Under the pieces are notes generated by a model. That model searched no databases. It was not told where the DNA came from and saw nothing but the letters and a program-made list of their open reading frames with translations. 64,000 bases of DNA from Pedobacter cryoconitis (GTDB lineage Bacteria > Bacteroidota > Bacteroidia > Sphingobacteriales > Sphingobacteriaceae): positions 1-64,000 of the forward strand of contig NZ_JACHCC010000002.1 in assembly GCF_014207135.1 (NCBI RefSeq). The letters are read 5' to 3'. The first letter of the stretch is position 1; each line of letters opens with the position of its first letter. Shown here piece by piece: positions 7,504-16,278 of the stretch. The position numbers and the translations under genes are program-made.

Positions 7504-8031
7504 TTATTCACGCTTAAAGATCATTTCATCAGGATAGCCTTTGCCTGGCTTTTCATTAATATAGAATCTTTCACGGAGCTGACGTGTAGCAGTCATCGTA
7601 TTTAAATCAGAGCTAGGAATAAATTTATACTTAAATGATTGACTTGTTTGGCCATCTGGTATACTTCCTGTTATATCGCCAGTTAGTTCATTTAAGCCGA
7701 ATATGCTCGCTCGCTTTCTACCTTCATTAAGGCTATCATCATATGTTTTGTAGGAATATTTAATATCATCGATTATTACACTATGGCCATTTTTATAATA
7801 AGTATACCCTACAAGTACATCTGCTGTTAGATCTAATACGGGTAGTTTAATATTCTCAAAACTTAATTTGATTCTCAAAGTATCTGAACCATATATCGAA
7901 ACCCATGTCCCGGCGATTCTTTTTAATCTAGGATTTGGTAAGTTATCTCCTTTCTTTGGCAATTGTTGTGCATGTGTTAGGTTAACATTGAAAACGCTAA
8001 ACAATAAGAAGATGTAAAATATGTATTTCAT
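7504..8031 (-). CDS. Secreted hypothetical protein (DUF6705-like)
   Basis: The start at 8031 (MKYIFYIF) gives 175 residues with a classical Sec signal peptide ending at T-H-A-Q. The mature part begins with an L-P-N-P-R-L-K-R-I-A-G-T-W segment and is a small beta-sandwich-like protein. I associate the opening with DUF6705 proteins of Bacteroidota, but from memory only. It lies behind a minus-strand terminator, so it is a separate unit from the lipoprotein operon, though both have a shared upstream sequence (see 8085-8110 and 10821-10846). Confidence 0.65.
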   Translation of the reverse strand: MKYIFYIFLLFSVFNVNLTHAQQLPKKGDNLPNPRLKRIAGTWVSIYGSDTLRIKLSFENIKLPVLDLTADVLVGYTYYKNGHSVIIDDIKYSYKTYDDSLNEGRKRASIFGLNELTGDITGSIPDGQTSQSFKYKFIPSSDLNTMTATRQLRERFYINEKPGKGYPDEMIFKRE

Positions 8032-8084
8032 AGTATTTGTGTTAATTAACGATGCTAGTATCACTATTTGCTTTAAATAAGTTC

Positions 8085-8110
8085 GTGTAAACGAAGATAT
8101 TAGAATGGAA
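8085..8110. repeat. Upstream direct repeat, copy 1
   Basis: The sequence TGTAAACGAAGATATT followed by A-GA-A-TGGA lies about 55 bp upstream of the start at 8031. Copy 2, differing in two positions, is at 10821-10846 upstream of the start at 10721. The shared placement upstream of two same-strand secreted-protein genes suggests a common regulatory site or a duplicated promoter region. Confidence 0.6.
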
Positions 8111-8129
8111 CATTGGATAATTATTAATA

Positions 8130-8159
8130 TAAAAAGCCCCAGGAGATTAACCCTGAGGC
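8130..8159 (-). terminator. Rho-independent terminator, minus strand
   Basis: On the minus strand GCCTCAGG (8159-8152) pairs with CCTGGGGC (8143-8136), including one G-U pair, followed by TTTTTA. It ends the operon that starts at 10721. Confidence 0.8.
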
Positions 8160-8187
8160 CTATACACTTTTGTCCGTAATTACTAAT

Positions 8188-8655
8188 TTAATTAGAACGG
8201 ACGATTTGACTACATATACTAGGAGCTCGGGATTTTAGTGGTTCTGCCAAATACACAGCCGTAACCTTCATATTCTTATCATTGGGCTCTATAAAAAACA
8301 ATTTATGCCTATCAATTTTGTCTTTGGCATATTGAACGGCAATGTTTATAAGCTCTGTGATCGAAATAGTCTTGATCTTATTGAATGAATCTAACGAAAT
8401 ATTCTTTGTCCAATTCGGCCGATTAATCCATGAAATAAATACTAAATCAGAACCTCCTGGATAACACTTACATGCTAATATATATTCTTTACAGCTTCCT
8501 TCAATGTCAAATTGAAACACTCTATCCTTGATGGGGATAGCAGCTGTATCCAGATGATAATAAACAGTATCCTGTATAATTTTTTTGTCTTGCGCTTTAA
8601 CCTTTGAAATTGTCGCCAGCATGAAACAAGTCAATAATATCGTAACAAACTTCAT
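8188..8655 (-). CDS. Small secreted protein, paralogue of the 8711-9157 gene
   Basis: The ATG at 8655 (MKFVTILL) starts a 155-residue protein with a Sec signal peptide ending K-V-K-A-Q. The mature part has a C-K-C motif after a hydrophobic strand (Y-I-L-A-C-K-C) and a following I-S-W strand. The gene upstream has the same layout (D-T-x-x-I, then Y-x-x-x-C-K-C), so the two arose by duplication. It is the last gene before the terminator at 8130-8159. Function unknown; a periplasmic or surface partner of the upstream lipoprotein is plausible. Confidence 0.65.
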   Translation of the reverse strand: MKFVTILLTCFMLATISKVKAQDKKIIQDTVYYHLDTAAIPIKDRVFQFDIEGSCKEYILACKCYPGGSDLVFISWINRPNWTKNISLDSFNKIKTISITELINIAVQYAKDKIDRHKLFFIEPNDKNMKVTAVYLAEPLKSRAPSICSQIVRSN

Positions 8656-8710
8656 TATATTAATATTTATTAAATAGTGCAATAATATGATCTACTTATG
8701 TGCCACGATT

Positions 8711-9157
8711 TTATGGTTTCTTAAGTATTATATAATCTGGTCCACCACTTCTTGGGAAAAATGACATTGTAACTTTGTCAGTTTTAAATTTATTATTTGG
8801 TAATGTTTCAGTTATAAAAAAATCATACTGATCATTAAAGCTATCCTTTGATTTAACAACTATTTCTCTTAAATCTTTCCAGGAAATATAATTTAACTTA
8901 GGCTTGCCTTTGATGATTGTTGCTTTACTTTCTGTATGCTTATATGAGAAAGTCAAATATCTATCATGTGGGGCCAAGCATTTACAGTAAAAAACATATG
9001 AAGTCCATCGACCTTCTTTACCTACTTCAACTATACGATTATTAGGTTCTATATTTATTGTATCAACGATAAAGTAGATCTGTTTCTTCTCCTGTGCTTT
9101 TGCAAAACCTGCAATCATTGAGATCGCCAAGATCAATAAGAGTGTTTTATTTTTCAT
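8711..9157 (-). CDS. Small secreted protein with C-K-C motif
   Basis: The longest frame reaches 9220, but that overlaps the preceding gene; the ATG at 9157 (MKNKTLLL) or 9163 gives a clean signal peptide (cleavage after F-A-K-A) and a 7-13 bp gap to the preceding stop at 9171. The product has about 149 residues. The mature part shares its D-T-I-x-I and Y-x-F-Y-C-K-C pattern with the downstream paralogue. With the lipoprotein gene before it, this forms a tightly packed three-gene operon. No known family is recognised. Confidence 0.65.
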   Translation of the reverse strand: MKNKTLLLILAISMIAGFAKAQEKKQIYFIVDTINIEPNNRIVEVGKEGRWTSYVFYCKCLAPHDRYLTFSYKHTESKATIIKGKPKLNYISWKDLREIVVKSKDSFNDQYDFFITETLPNNKFKTDKVTMSFFPRSGGPDYIILKKP

Positions 9158-9170
9158 ATTCATTCGTATT

Positions 9171-10721
9171 TTATTTGCAATCTTTACCAAGCTTTTCCCA
9201 TCCATTATTGCTAGAAGCATTTACATTTTGTGAGGTAAATATATCTACTGAATTTCTTGAAAATCCATATTTTGATAATAAATCATTATACGCTTGATTT
9301 ATAAAGGTCTTTTTATCATATGTCGGAAATTCTCCAGGATTATCCAGTCCAAATAATAGCGCTTTCCTACAATCATCAAGAGCTATTTGTCCATTATTAG
9401 AATCATAGAGAATGGACACCATTCTATCGAATTGACTTGTTAACATGGTGAAATGATCCGTGTAATTAGTATTAAGATCTTTTCGATCATTAAATAGTGT
9501 CAATTCATAAAAAGTTGCCATGTAACCAGGTGAAGTTTTATCAACCAAATCAGGCTGGTTTTCATTTACAAACATAAAATTAACATAAGCATGATACGTT
9601 TCGTGTATTGCAACGGCAGAAATTAATAGTTTAGATGCATTTTCAAGCATATTTGAGTTTAGCATAATATCAGAACTCATACCTTTTGTACTGCCATCAC
9701 TAACTGTCGTATAAGCACCAGAAAAAGTGCCACTGCCAGTAGAACCGCCCCAAGGTTGGGAGGAAACACTCCAAGTTAGATTTGGTCTCCATCCTTTTTG
9801 CAAAAATGGTTCTACCATTTTATTATATAGTTGATTTTTCTCTAAACCATCCAGTATTGTCTTTCCAACACATGGATATTTAGCCTTTAATAAAGTATCC
9901 CTAATGATTTCAATAGAAGGCTTATCATAATCAACTGGTGGTTCTACGTAACTATCTCCTGGACACCCAGTACATTTATTATCTACCTTTGGGTCTTGAT
10001 ATTCTTCATCTTCTCCTCCACTTTGGCTACCACAGACGGTTCTCCCTGGCCTAGGAGTACAAGTGTCATAACCACCGGCTCCAATACAAGCATATCCACC
10101 AGGTATGTATGTACAATTAAATCCATTAGATCCGTTTACTTCGGTTTTATTGGTAGATGTCTTGGTAGTATTGTTCCCGTTTTGATTAATTAACTTTCTA
10201 TATCTACCATCCTTGTATTTAAACACTTGTTTGAGGTTACCACTCCAATCTTCAACAGTGACCAATCCGGTAAATTTTTTATCTTTTGAAGTGTTATTAA
10301 CCCATTCTTTATCAGGAATGGTTGTTACTTTTTCAACTTCCATTTTACCCTCTTCATTTTTATAAAGAAATAAATAAGTCAGCTCATTAAAAGAATATGT
10401 TTTAGTAGTCCCTTCAATCTTATAGCATAGCTTGCTGTCAAAATTCAATGGTACACGAACACCAGTACCTTTCTTTCTAGCAATATCCCAAAGTGCATTT
10501 GGAATTTCATCTGTATTTATGGTACTGGATGTCGCCTTATCTCCAGATTTTTTTAATACTGAGCTATAAAAATAATCTTTTGCTTCTTGTATGCCGAGTT
10601 CATTTACCCCAGCGTTTTTTTCATTAGTCACAATATCTTTTCTGCAAGCTGCAAAAAATAATATGAGGCAACTCATTGTAATAAATACCGATAAAATAGT
10701 TCCTGGTATAGGTTTTTTCAT
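9171..10721 (-). CDS. Lipoprotein with HExxH metallopeptidase-like motif
   Basis: A 516-residue protein with a lipobox ending in F-A-A-C (Cys26), so it should be anchored in the inner or outer membrane. Residues about 200-270 form a Gly/Asn/Cys-rich linker. The C-terminal part holds A-I-H-E-T-Y-H-A-Y (H373, E374, H377), the zinc-binding HExxH of metallopeptidases, within a predicted helix. A third ligand is not obvious; an acidic residue downstream could serve. The first gene of the operon with the two C-K-C paralogues. It may be a surface protease or the toxin-like part of an effector-immunity set, which is inference. Confidence 0.7.
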   Translation of the reverse strand: MKKPIPGTILSVFITMSCLILFFAACRKDIVTNEKNAGVNELGIQEAKDYFYSSVLKKSGDKATSSTINTDEIPNALWDIARKKGTGVRVPLNFDSKLCYKIEGTTKTYSFNELTYLFLYKNEEGKMEVEKVTTIPDKEWVNNTSKDKKFTGLVTVEDWSGNLKQVFKYKDGRYRKLINQNGNNTTKTSTNKTEVNGSNGFNCTYIPGGYACIGAGGYDTCTPRPGRTVCGSQSGGEDEEYQDPKVDNKCTGCPGDSYVEPPVDYDKPSIEIIRDTLLKAKYPCVGKTILDGLEKNQLYNKMVEPFLQKGWRPNLTWSVSSQPWGGSTGSGTFSGAYTTVSDGSTKGMSSDIMLNSNMLENASKLLISAVAIHETYHAYVNFMFVNENQPDLVDKTSPGYMATFYELTLFNDRKDLNTNYTDHFTMLTSQFDRMVSILYDSNNGQIALDDCRKALLFGLDNPGEFPTYDKKTFINQAYNDLLSKYGFSRNSVDIFTSQNVNASSNNGWEKLGKDCK

Positions 10722-11082
10722 ATGTAATTAATTTGACCAGGAAGATATAATATTTGTATACTATTCGTAATATATTAATCTATTTATTAATTAAATATTA
10801 CGCAAACGATCTGTTTCCCGATGTAAACGAAGATATTGGAGTGGAGTTAAGGAATTAGCCCCAATCACTAATTTAATTAGGAAGGGCAAGGTGATATGGG
10901 ATATGCCTTTAATAATTGGCACTCATTGCCTCCCGATAATTTCTTCTGGAGAATCCTTCTTTTGAAAGAAGACTGATGTTTTGGGGATGAATTATAGCTT
11001 ATAGGAATAATTGATTGATAGAAAGACTATTAAAAAATGATTTTTCATATTACCGTTAATTAGGAGTGTAAATTAATTCCTC
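10722..11082. other. Intergenic region upstream of the lipoprotein operon
   Basis: This 361-bp stretch should hold the promoter of the operon starting at 10721. It contains copy 2 of the direct repeat (10821-10846) and, at about 10865-10877, a CTAATTTAATTAG segment also present at 8183-8195 (the 3' end of the downstream paralogue). The shared segments suggest that the region is a remnant of a duplicated unit. No gene is evident. Confidence 0.45.
10821..10846. repeat. Upstream direct repeat, copy 2
   Basis: Contains TGTAAACGAAGATATT followed by GGAGTGGA, matching 8085-8110 apart from two substitutions. It lies about 100 bp upstream of the lipoprotein start at 10721. Confidence 0.6.
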
Positions 11083-11286
11083 CTAGTAGTTTAGGTTATT
11101 AAATTTATTCCTTATCTTTGCCTTCGAGAGCGTTAATTTGCGGGGGTATATCCATTGGAGTACCTCCGCCAATTGCCTAATTTCATGCACTATCCCTCTT
11201 CGGATTGGTGAGAACATCATCTCTTTTAAAAGCATCCTGGCTTTGAATTCAGCAAGATCAACGAGCAATTTATTATTCCCTTTCAT
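11083..11286 (-). CDS. Small hypothetical protein, doubtful
   Basis: A 67-residue, basic, helical product (K-A-R-M-L-L-K-E-M-M, then R-R-G-I-V-H-E-I-R-Q-L-A). There is no signal peptide and no recognised family. The amphipathic helices give it some credibility, but the length and isolated position leave it uncertain. It has about 215 bp of AT-rich sequence upstream. Confidence 0.35.
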   Translation of the reverse strand: MKGNNKLLVDLAEFKARMLLKEMMFSPIRRGIVHEIRQLAEVLQWIYPRKLTLSKAKIRNKFNNLNY

Positions 11287-11501
11287 ACCGTATCTATAAT
11301 TAGAATTTAACTTTTAAGTCAAATTAAGCCGTTTACATAGACAATTTAAAGTTTGATGTAAAAAAGTGACGCAATTAATTTAATTGATTTATAATTGGTT
11401 AGACAAATAATTATGCGAATTAATACTGGTTAAATAGAATAAGGGATAGCCGAAAACCTTAAATAGAGTAGGCATTATTTAGTTTATAATGTAAGAACCA
11501 C

Positions 11502-11849
11502 ATGAAAAAATCATTAATCTTAACAATTGTTTGCTTCGCTGTTTTCTTGTTAACTAGTCTTAAGGGGTATAGCCAGCAAACAACAATTTGTCCTGGTCAA
11601 CTAATTCCAGATGGTTGGATAGTTACTGGAACGAAATCCTGCGTTGGTTGCTGTAGTCCGGGAGTTCTTGTCCAGATGTACATTATTAAACGTATTGATA
11701 ATTTGCCAGTAGGTACTGTCCTTACCATATGCCCCAATCAGGTTATTCCTTCGGGTTGGGTTGTTGTTGGAACAAAATCCTGTGCTGGTTGTGGCTGTAC
11801 TTTGCCTGGACCAGTCGTTAACCTATATCAGATTAAAAAGCTATCATAG
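11502..11849 (+). CDS. Secreted Cys-rich protein of two tandem repeats
   Basis: A 115-residue protein with a Sec signal peptide (cleavage after G-Y-S-Q or just after). The mature part is two copies of a unit of about 43 residues: I-C-P-G-Q-L-I-P-D-G-W-I-V-T-G-T-K-S-C and I-C-P-N-Q-V-I-P-S-G-W-V-V-V-G-T-K-S-C, each followed by a Gly-Cys cluster and an M/L-Y-x-I-K-K/R end. Each unit carries four or so Cys, suggesting a disulfide-stabilised extracellular fold. No family is recognised. It is monocistronic, ending at the inverted repeat at 11883-11926. Confidence 0.75.
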   Translation: MKKSLILTIVCFAVFLLTSLKGYSQQTTICPGQLIPDGWIVTGTKSCVGCCSPGVLVQMYIIKRIDNLPVGTVLTICPNQVIPSGWVVVGTKSCAGCGCTLPGPVVNLYQIKKLS

Positions 11850-11882
11850 CTTCGATCGAATACACCCTGGCAATTCCAATAA

Positions 11883-11926
11883 ATACATCCCATTGTTAGG
11901 ACGACAATCCTAACAATGGGATGTAT
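11883..11926. terminator. Perfect 19-bp inverted repeat, bidirectional terminator
   Basis: The arm at 11883-11901 pairs with that at 11908-11926 without mismatch around a six-base loop. It lies between the convergent genes ending at 11849 and 11937. The flanks are AT-rich but T-tracts are modest. Confidence 0.8.
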
Positions 11927-11936
11927 AGCTATGTTA

Positions 11937-12833
11937 TCATTTGACCATAATAGGCTCAGATTCTCTATGAGGCCCCTTAAGCGAAAATATTGTCTGTAAT
12001 ATAACCGAAGCCATTACAAACAGCAAACCGATATAAAAGGAAACGTTCAGCTCTTTACTCTCGTTAAAGAACAGAAAAGCAAGTATAATGGCATACACCG
12101 GCTCAAGGTTAAAACTTAAGTTTACCGTAAACGCCGGTATGCGTTTTAATGATTCAGCAAAAAGCACATAGAGCCCCGCCGTACAAAAAGACGCCAGAAG
12201 TAACAGGTACACCGTGTCTTTCGGGCTCGGAATGAGTGATGGTGCAGGAAAATAATGCAGATACAAAGGGAGGGAAATGCCCAATGCAACTGTGCCTCCA
12301 ATCATCTGGTAATAATTGATAATCCTGCTGTCGTATTTTTTAACAAGTCTCTCGTTATAAATTGTATAAAGAGCTGCAAAAGCCGAGGATATTACACCCA
12401 ACAATATACCTAGCTGGTAGGATGAATCAAAATGGAATATCAAGGCAATCCCAATCAGTGTGAGTACACTTAATAAAAGCTCAGTGGGATTGAACTTCTG
12501 ACGATTAATCAACGGGCTAAAAATTGCCGTGAAAAAGCTGGTAAGGCAGTAACACACTACACCAATTGAAATGTTTGAATACTTGATACTAGCGTAAAAG
12601 AACACCCAGTGTATGGTAATAAGCAATCCAATTTTTGCGATGCCAAATTTCTCTTTGGATGTCGGGATAGCCCGGACTTTAAACAGTTTTAAAATCAATA
12701 AGAGGATAATTGAAGAGAAAAATACTCTGTACCAAACCAGAAGTCCTTCGTTAAGGGAAATGAGTTTACCGAATATACCAGTAAAGCCAGCGAGTATTAC
12801 AGCAGCGTGTAATATCAAATATGATTTTTTCAT
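11937..12833 (-). CDS. EamA/DMT-family transporter
   Basis: A 298-residue inner-membrane protein with ten hydrophobic helices in two homologous EamA halves. The first half has a W-Y-R segment after helix 2 and the second half an L-E-P-V-Y-A motif near its penultimate helix pair, both typical for the drug/metabolite transporter superfamily. Such proteins export amino acids, metabolites or drugs; the substrate cannot be read from the sequence. It is monocistronic. The leader on the minus strand (about 13003-12965) contains a 12-codon frame M-N-R-K-S-C-L-P-P-P-R-A that could be a leader peptide. Confidence 0.88.
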   Translation of the reverse strand: MKKSYLILHAAVILAGFTGIFGKLISLNEGLLVWYRVFFSSIILLLILKLFKVRAIPTSKEKFGIAKIGLLITIHWVFFYASIKYSNISIGVVCYCLTSFFTAIFSPLINRQKFNPTELLLSVLTLIGIALIFHFDSSYQLGILLGVISSAFAALYTIYNERLVKKYDSRIINYYQMIGGTVALGISLPLYLHYFPAPSLIPSPKDTVYLLLLASFCTAGLYVLFAESLKRIPAFTVNLSFNLEPVYAIILAFLFFNESKELNVSFYIGLLFVMASVILQTIFSLKGPHRESEPIMVK

Positions 12834-13195
12834 AAAAGAATTGTCTGCCTGTTCTTAAAAACAGGGATTAGATATTAATAAATAAACTATAAATGCAAAG
12901 CCCATGGAAAAGATGCAGATCAAGAGATCAACAAAAGCCAGGGTTTTACAACGCAGATTAATTATTAAGCTCTAGGAGGAGGAAGACAGCTCTTTCTATT
13001 CATATTGATAATTTTAAATAAAACTAATCAAAAATATTTGGAATAGGGAAATATCAGAAAAGAGTTGCTCACTGTGTTAGGTGAATTTTTTAGTATAATT
13101 TTTAAACAGTTTCTAATAATTTAGTTTTAATCTGTACTTTTATTTTTAATCATTCTAAATAAAGAACAAATAAACAGCTTAGAACCGAAAAAATT
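12834..13195. other. Divergent intergenic region
   Basis: A 362-bp region between the divergent starts at 12833 and 13196. The part next to the transporter contains the short minus-strand frame described there. The part next to 13196 is very AT-rich (13020-13190) and likely holds that gene's promoter. No further structure is seen. Confidence 0.4.
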
Positions 13196-14305
13196 ATGGA
13201 ACCACAAAGTAAAAGAATCCTGGCATTGGATTTAATAAAAGGAATGAGTGTGATCGGAATGGTCATTATACATACCTTACTCATATTTGCGAGTATTAAA
13301 TCGCAATCAGAAACAGTGATTGGTAGCTTTATTGTTTTTTTGGGTAGAGGGACTTCTATTTTTCTAATCTGTATGGGGGTGACATTTATGACCTCCAGTC
13401 ATCAAAGTCTTAAAAGTGCATTGAAACGAGGTGGTTTGCTTTTAATAGCTGGTTTCTTCATGAACTTTATGAAGTTTATTATTCCTGTAATTTTTGGTTT
13501 TGCTCCGGATCATTTTATTCAAAAGTATGGATGGCACGGCCCAATAGAGCAACAATATATGTATTTGGTTCTGTTAGGGGATATTTTGCAATTGGCGGGT
13601 ATGTCTTTACTATTTGTTGGCTTTATCAGGAAATATGTAAAAAATAAATACGGTATTCTGGCAATAGGGTTATTAATAGCACTGGTATCCAGAGAAGTTA
13701 GTGGATTTAATATTGATTATCCTGTAATTAATTACATCTCAGATCTTTTATTTAGCAACGATTTTCCTGCCTCTGTATATTTTCCTGTTTTTCCGTGGAT
13801 GTCTTTTATTATAATCGGGATGTTTTTTGGTAAATGGTATCTGGACCTGAATTATAACAGAAAACAATTATTTAAGAATATGCTATATATGGGACTTTTG
13901 TTTGTAGCTATTGGTGCACCTTTGGTTTTTTTATATGGTGCCTATAATTATAATGCTTTTTACCATATGGGACCTGGTGGTGTGATTTATTTTGCAGGAT
14001 GGACATTGATTTTTCTATGGGCTGTTTTTAGGATAACCGCAAATGTTAAAGAAAATAAACTTATCAGAACTCTAAAATATTGTAGTAAAAATCTAACATC
14101 AATGTATATGATTCAATGGATATTAATTTCTTGGGGCAGAGGTATCTTTGGGTATAGACAAAATGGAATTGGATTCGTCTTACTACTTATATTATTTTAC
14201 ATCGTTCTAACCTTTTTAGTTCAGTTCTTATTAGATATCTTAATGAAGAAGAGGTCGTTAATTTTACCTCAACAGATCTCAACTGATGAAATTGTCCTGA
14301 AGTAA
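13196..14305 (+). CDS. DUF1624/HGSNAT-like membrane protein
   Basis: A 369-residue integral membrane protein with about ten helices. It opens with R-I-L-A-L-D-L-I-K-G-M-S-V-I-G-M-V-I-I-H, the signature of the heparan-alpha-glucosaminide acetyltransferase-like (DUF1624, acyltransferase-3-related) family, in which an early membrane-embedded His is thought to take part in acyl transfer. The remaining helices and the M-Y-M-I-Q-W segment near the C-terminus fit. Substrate unknown. It stands alone between divergent and convergent neighbours. Confidence 0.75.
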   Translation: MEPQSKRILALDLIKGMSVIGMVIIHTLLIFASIKSQSETVIGSFIVFLGRGTSIFLICMGVTFMTSSHQSLKSALKRGGLLLIAGFFMNFMKFIIPVIFGFAPDHFIQKYGWHGPIEQQYMYLVLLGDILQLAGMSLLFVGFIRKYVKNKYGILAIGLLIALVSREVSGFNIDYPVINYISDLLFSNDFPASVYFPVFPWMSFIIIGMFFGKWYLDLNYNRKQLFKNMLYMGLLFVAIGAPLVFLYGAYNYNAFYHMGPGGVIYFAGWTLIFLWAVFRITANVKENKLIRTLKYCSKNLTSMYMIQWILISWGRGIFGYRQNGIGFVLLLILFYIVLTFLVQFLLDILMKKRSLILPQQISTDEIVLK

Positions 14306-14333
14306 TCGTTAGGCTATGATGTAGCATCCAATA

Positions 14334-14867
14334 TCAGCCTACAAATACTAAAATATAGTCTTGTTCTTGATGTGCTTGTGAGATAATTGTTTTTAGCTCT
14401 ATGAAGTCTTCTGAAAGATGACGCTTATTAAAAGCCTGATCTGCTGAGTTGTCATCATGCCAGACTTCCGGATAAATTCCGTTTTTATTGAGCTCTTTAG
14501 AATTGTAATTTAAATCAATAGCTGCTTCTGACATTTCATTAAGTAGTCTGTTGATTTTGGAAATTGTGAAAGGATCAAGATACGGGATTAGACTTCCATT
14601 TTCATAGAGTTCAAATTGCTCTTCAATCGGCATGTTTTCAACATTCTCTCCACCGATTAATTTAGTAGGGTTAAATATTTCACTTAATAACTCTTTGTCT
14701 AAATGCTTAAGACTTTTAGAAAGGACATATTCAATCCCCATAAACGAACCTTCAAACGTTGCATTGCTTTTGGCTGACGAGATGTAGAAGGATACATCGG
14801 TATCCGGATTTTCTGATTGAACAAAAGTACTGTTGGATATCCTATATAAAGTGGCTGATTGACCCAT
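14334..14867 (-). CDS. DUF1877 (YfbM-like) protein
   Basis: A 177-residue cytosolic protein. It begins with M-G-Q-S-A-T-L-Y-R-I and has the W-H-D-D-x-S-A-D-Q-A-F-N segment seen in YfbM/DUF1877 proteins, ending in L-V-F-V-G. The family is often found near immunity-type or contact-dependent systems but no reaction is known to me. It is transcribed on its own, convergent with the gene ending at 14305. Confidence 0.7.
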   Translation of the reverse strand: MGQSATLYRISNSTFVQSENPDTDVSFYISSAKSNATFEGSFMGIEYVLSKSLKHLDKELLSEIFNPTKLIGGENVENMPIEEQFELYENGSLIPYLDPFTISKINRLLNEMSEAAIDLNYNSKELNKNGIYPEVWHDDNSADQAFNKRHLSEDFIELKTIISQAHQEQDYILVFVG

Positions 14868-14931
14868 AAAACTAATTTTAAATTTTACATCAATTAATTT
14901 CGGTTAAGAATAAAATTAGCATTTTAATGTT

Positions 14932-16164
14932 TCAATGTCCAATTATTTTTAACAGCCTTTTTGCATCCTCATTTTCAGCATCACATTTTAAAGCGGTTTC
15001 ATTTGCATGTCTTGCGGCCTCAATATTTCCATTTTTCTGGTAAGCATTTGCCAGTACATACCATGTATAAGAGGAAGACGGATATTTCTGAAGTACTTTC
15101 TTTGAGAGAGCAATAGCCTGATCCGTCTTACCCAGGTCGGTCAGCATACTGATCGCGTTATTCCAGTCAATCACTGTGAACCGGTTTTCCGGGTATAAGG
15201 AACTAATCTCCGGATATTTATACAGGCAATAGAACGCTGAGAGATTCGCCTTCCATTTAGGTTCGGCTTTGACTGCCGCTTTGATCAGTTCAAGGGCCTT
15301 TTGTTCATTATTAGCCAGCAGGTAGGCTTTTGCAAGTTTTGGATAGATTCCATACCAGCCCTTAGTCATCATGACAGCTATATTTAACAGCGAATCACCA
15401 TATTTCTTATTTCCTATAACCAGGGCAGTGGTTGCCTGGTTAATGCGTATCCGACCGTAATGATAGTTGAGCAAACGTTGCAGGTCACCGAAAGGATCAC
15501 GGGAATGATCGACGCGCAGATCCACATTATTATACCACTCATTGTTGAGACCCTTGACAAGTAATGCTGCCGACTGCTTGCCGCTATTCTGCCCACCGGC
15601 ATGTTCACCGGCAATAAGTGCTTTTAGCAGGCGCTCGGACAGTGTCCCCGTGCTATGTTCAAATGTGTACGCCATGGTATGAAGTGTTTCAGGGGCAAGC
15701 TGATTACCCATAACCGCGAAATTTTTTCTAATAATATCGGTGGAGTTACCTTTCCAGTATTTGAGCGTTGATCCTGTAAAAGCAAAGACATTTCCTTTGG
15801 CATCAATACCGGAAACCTGCCGGTAATCTGCCATGGTATCCAGGCTTTTGGTATAGTTAATCGCTTGTTCAATAGTTTTGCCTTCCTTGAGTTGTTGAAA
15901 GCCATTGATAGCATACTTTGGCTCTGTTTCTGCGATCACTGAAAAAGCCCCAATACCCGGTTCAACATAGCAGGTAGAATTACCTACATATATATTATTG
16001 GTAGCTACTGCTATTCCCCATTCCTGCTTATTAGGGTCATAAGCAATGATACTGAAAGTAGAATTTATATTCCGGCCGGTTATCAGAGATGGCAGGTTCT
16101 GCGCCTTGCTAATCATTTGAAGACCGATTAACAGGGAAAGGGTTAACAAGGTTTTTCTAAGCAT
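14932..16164 (-). CDS. Secreted DUF1028 protein with C-terminal TPR
   Basis: A 410-residue protein with a signal peptide (A-Q about residue 21). Residues about 35-250 match DUF1028, an Ntn-hydrolase-like domain, with the T-F-S-I-I-A-Y-D-P start, G-I-A-V-A-T-N and the H-A-G-G-Q-x-S-G-K-Q-S-A-A-L segment. The C-terminal 150 residues form tetratricopeptide repeats (W-Y-V-L-A-N-A-Y, then A-R-H-A-N-E-T-A-L). DUF1028 proteins may be peptidases or amidohydrolases; evidence is by fold only. Antisense frames inside are shadows. Confidence 0.85.
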   Translation of the reverse strand: MLRKTLLTLSLLIGLQMISKAQNLPSLITGRNINSTFSIIAYDPNKQEWGIAVATNNIYVGNSTCYVEPGIGAFSVIAETEPKYAINGFQQLKEGKTIEQAINYTKSLDTMADYRQVSGIDAKGNVFAFTGSTLKYWKGNSTDIIRKNFAVMGNQLAPETLHTMAYTFEHSTGTLSERLLKALIAGEHAGGQNSGKQSAALLVKGLNNEWYNNVDLRVDHSRDPFGDLQRLLNYHYGRIRINQATTALVIGNKKYGDSLLNIAVMMTKGWYGIYPKLAKAYLLANNEQKALELIKAAVKAEPKWKANLSAFYCLYKYPEISSLYPENRFTVIDWNNAISMLTDLGKTDQAIALSKKVLQKYPSSSYTWYVLANAYQKNGNIEAARHANETALKCDAENEDAKRLLKIIGH

Positions 16165-16278
16165 GATAGTTCTGAATTGGAAACAAATGACGGCAATTTT
16201 CTGTAAAGGTTGCAGTCAAATATCTGACAGGAAATATTCTTTAATAGCTATCTTAGTCACTTTGATCTTAATCTATAT

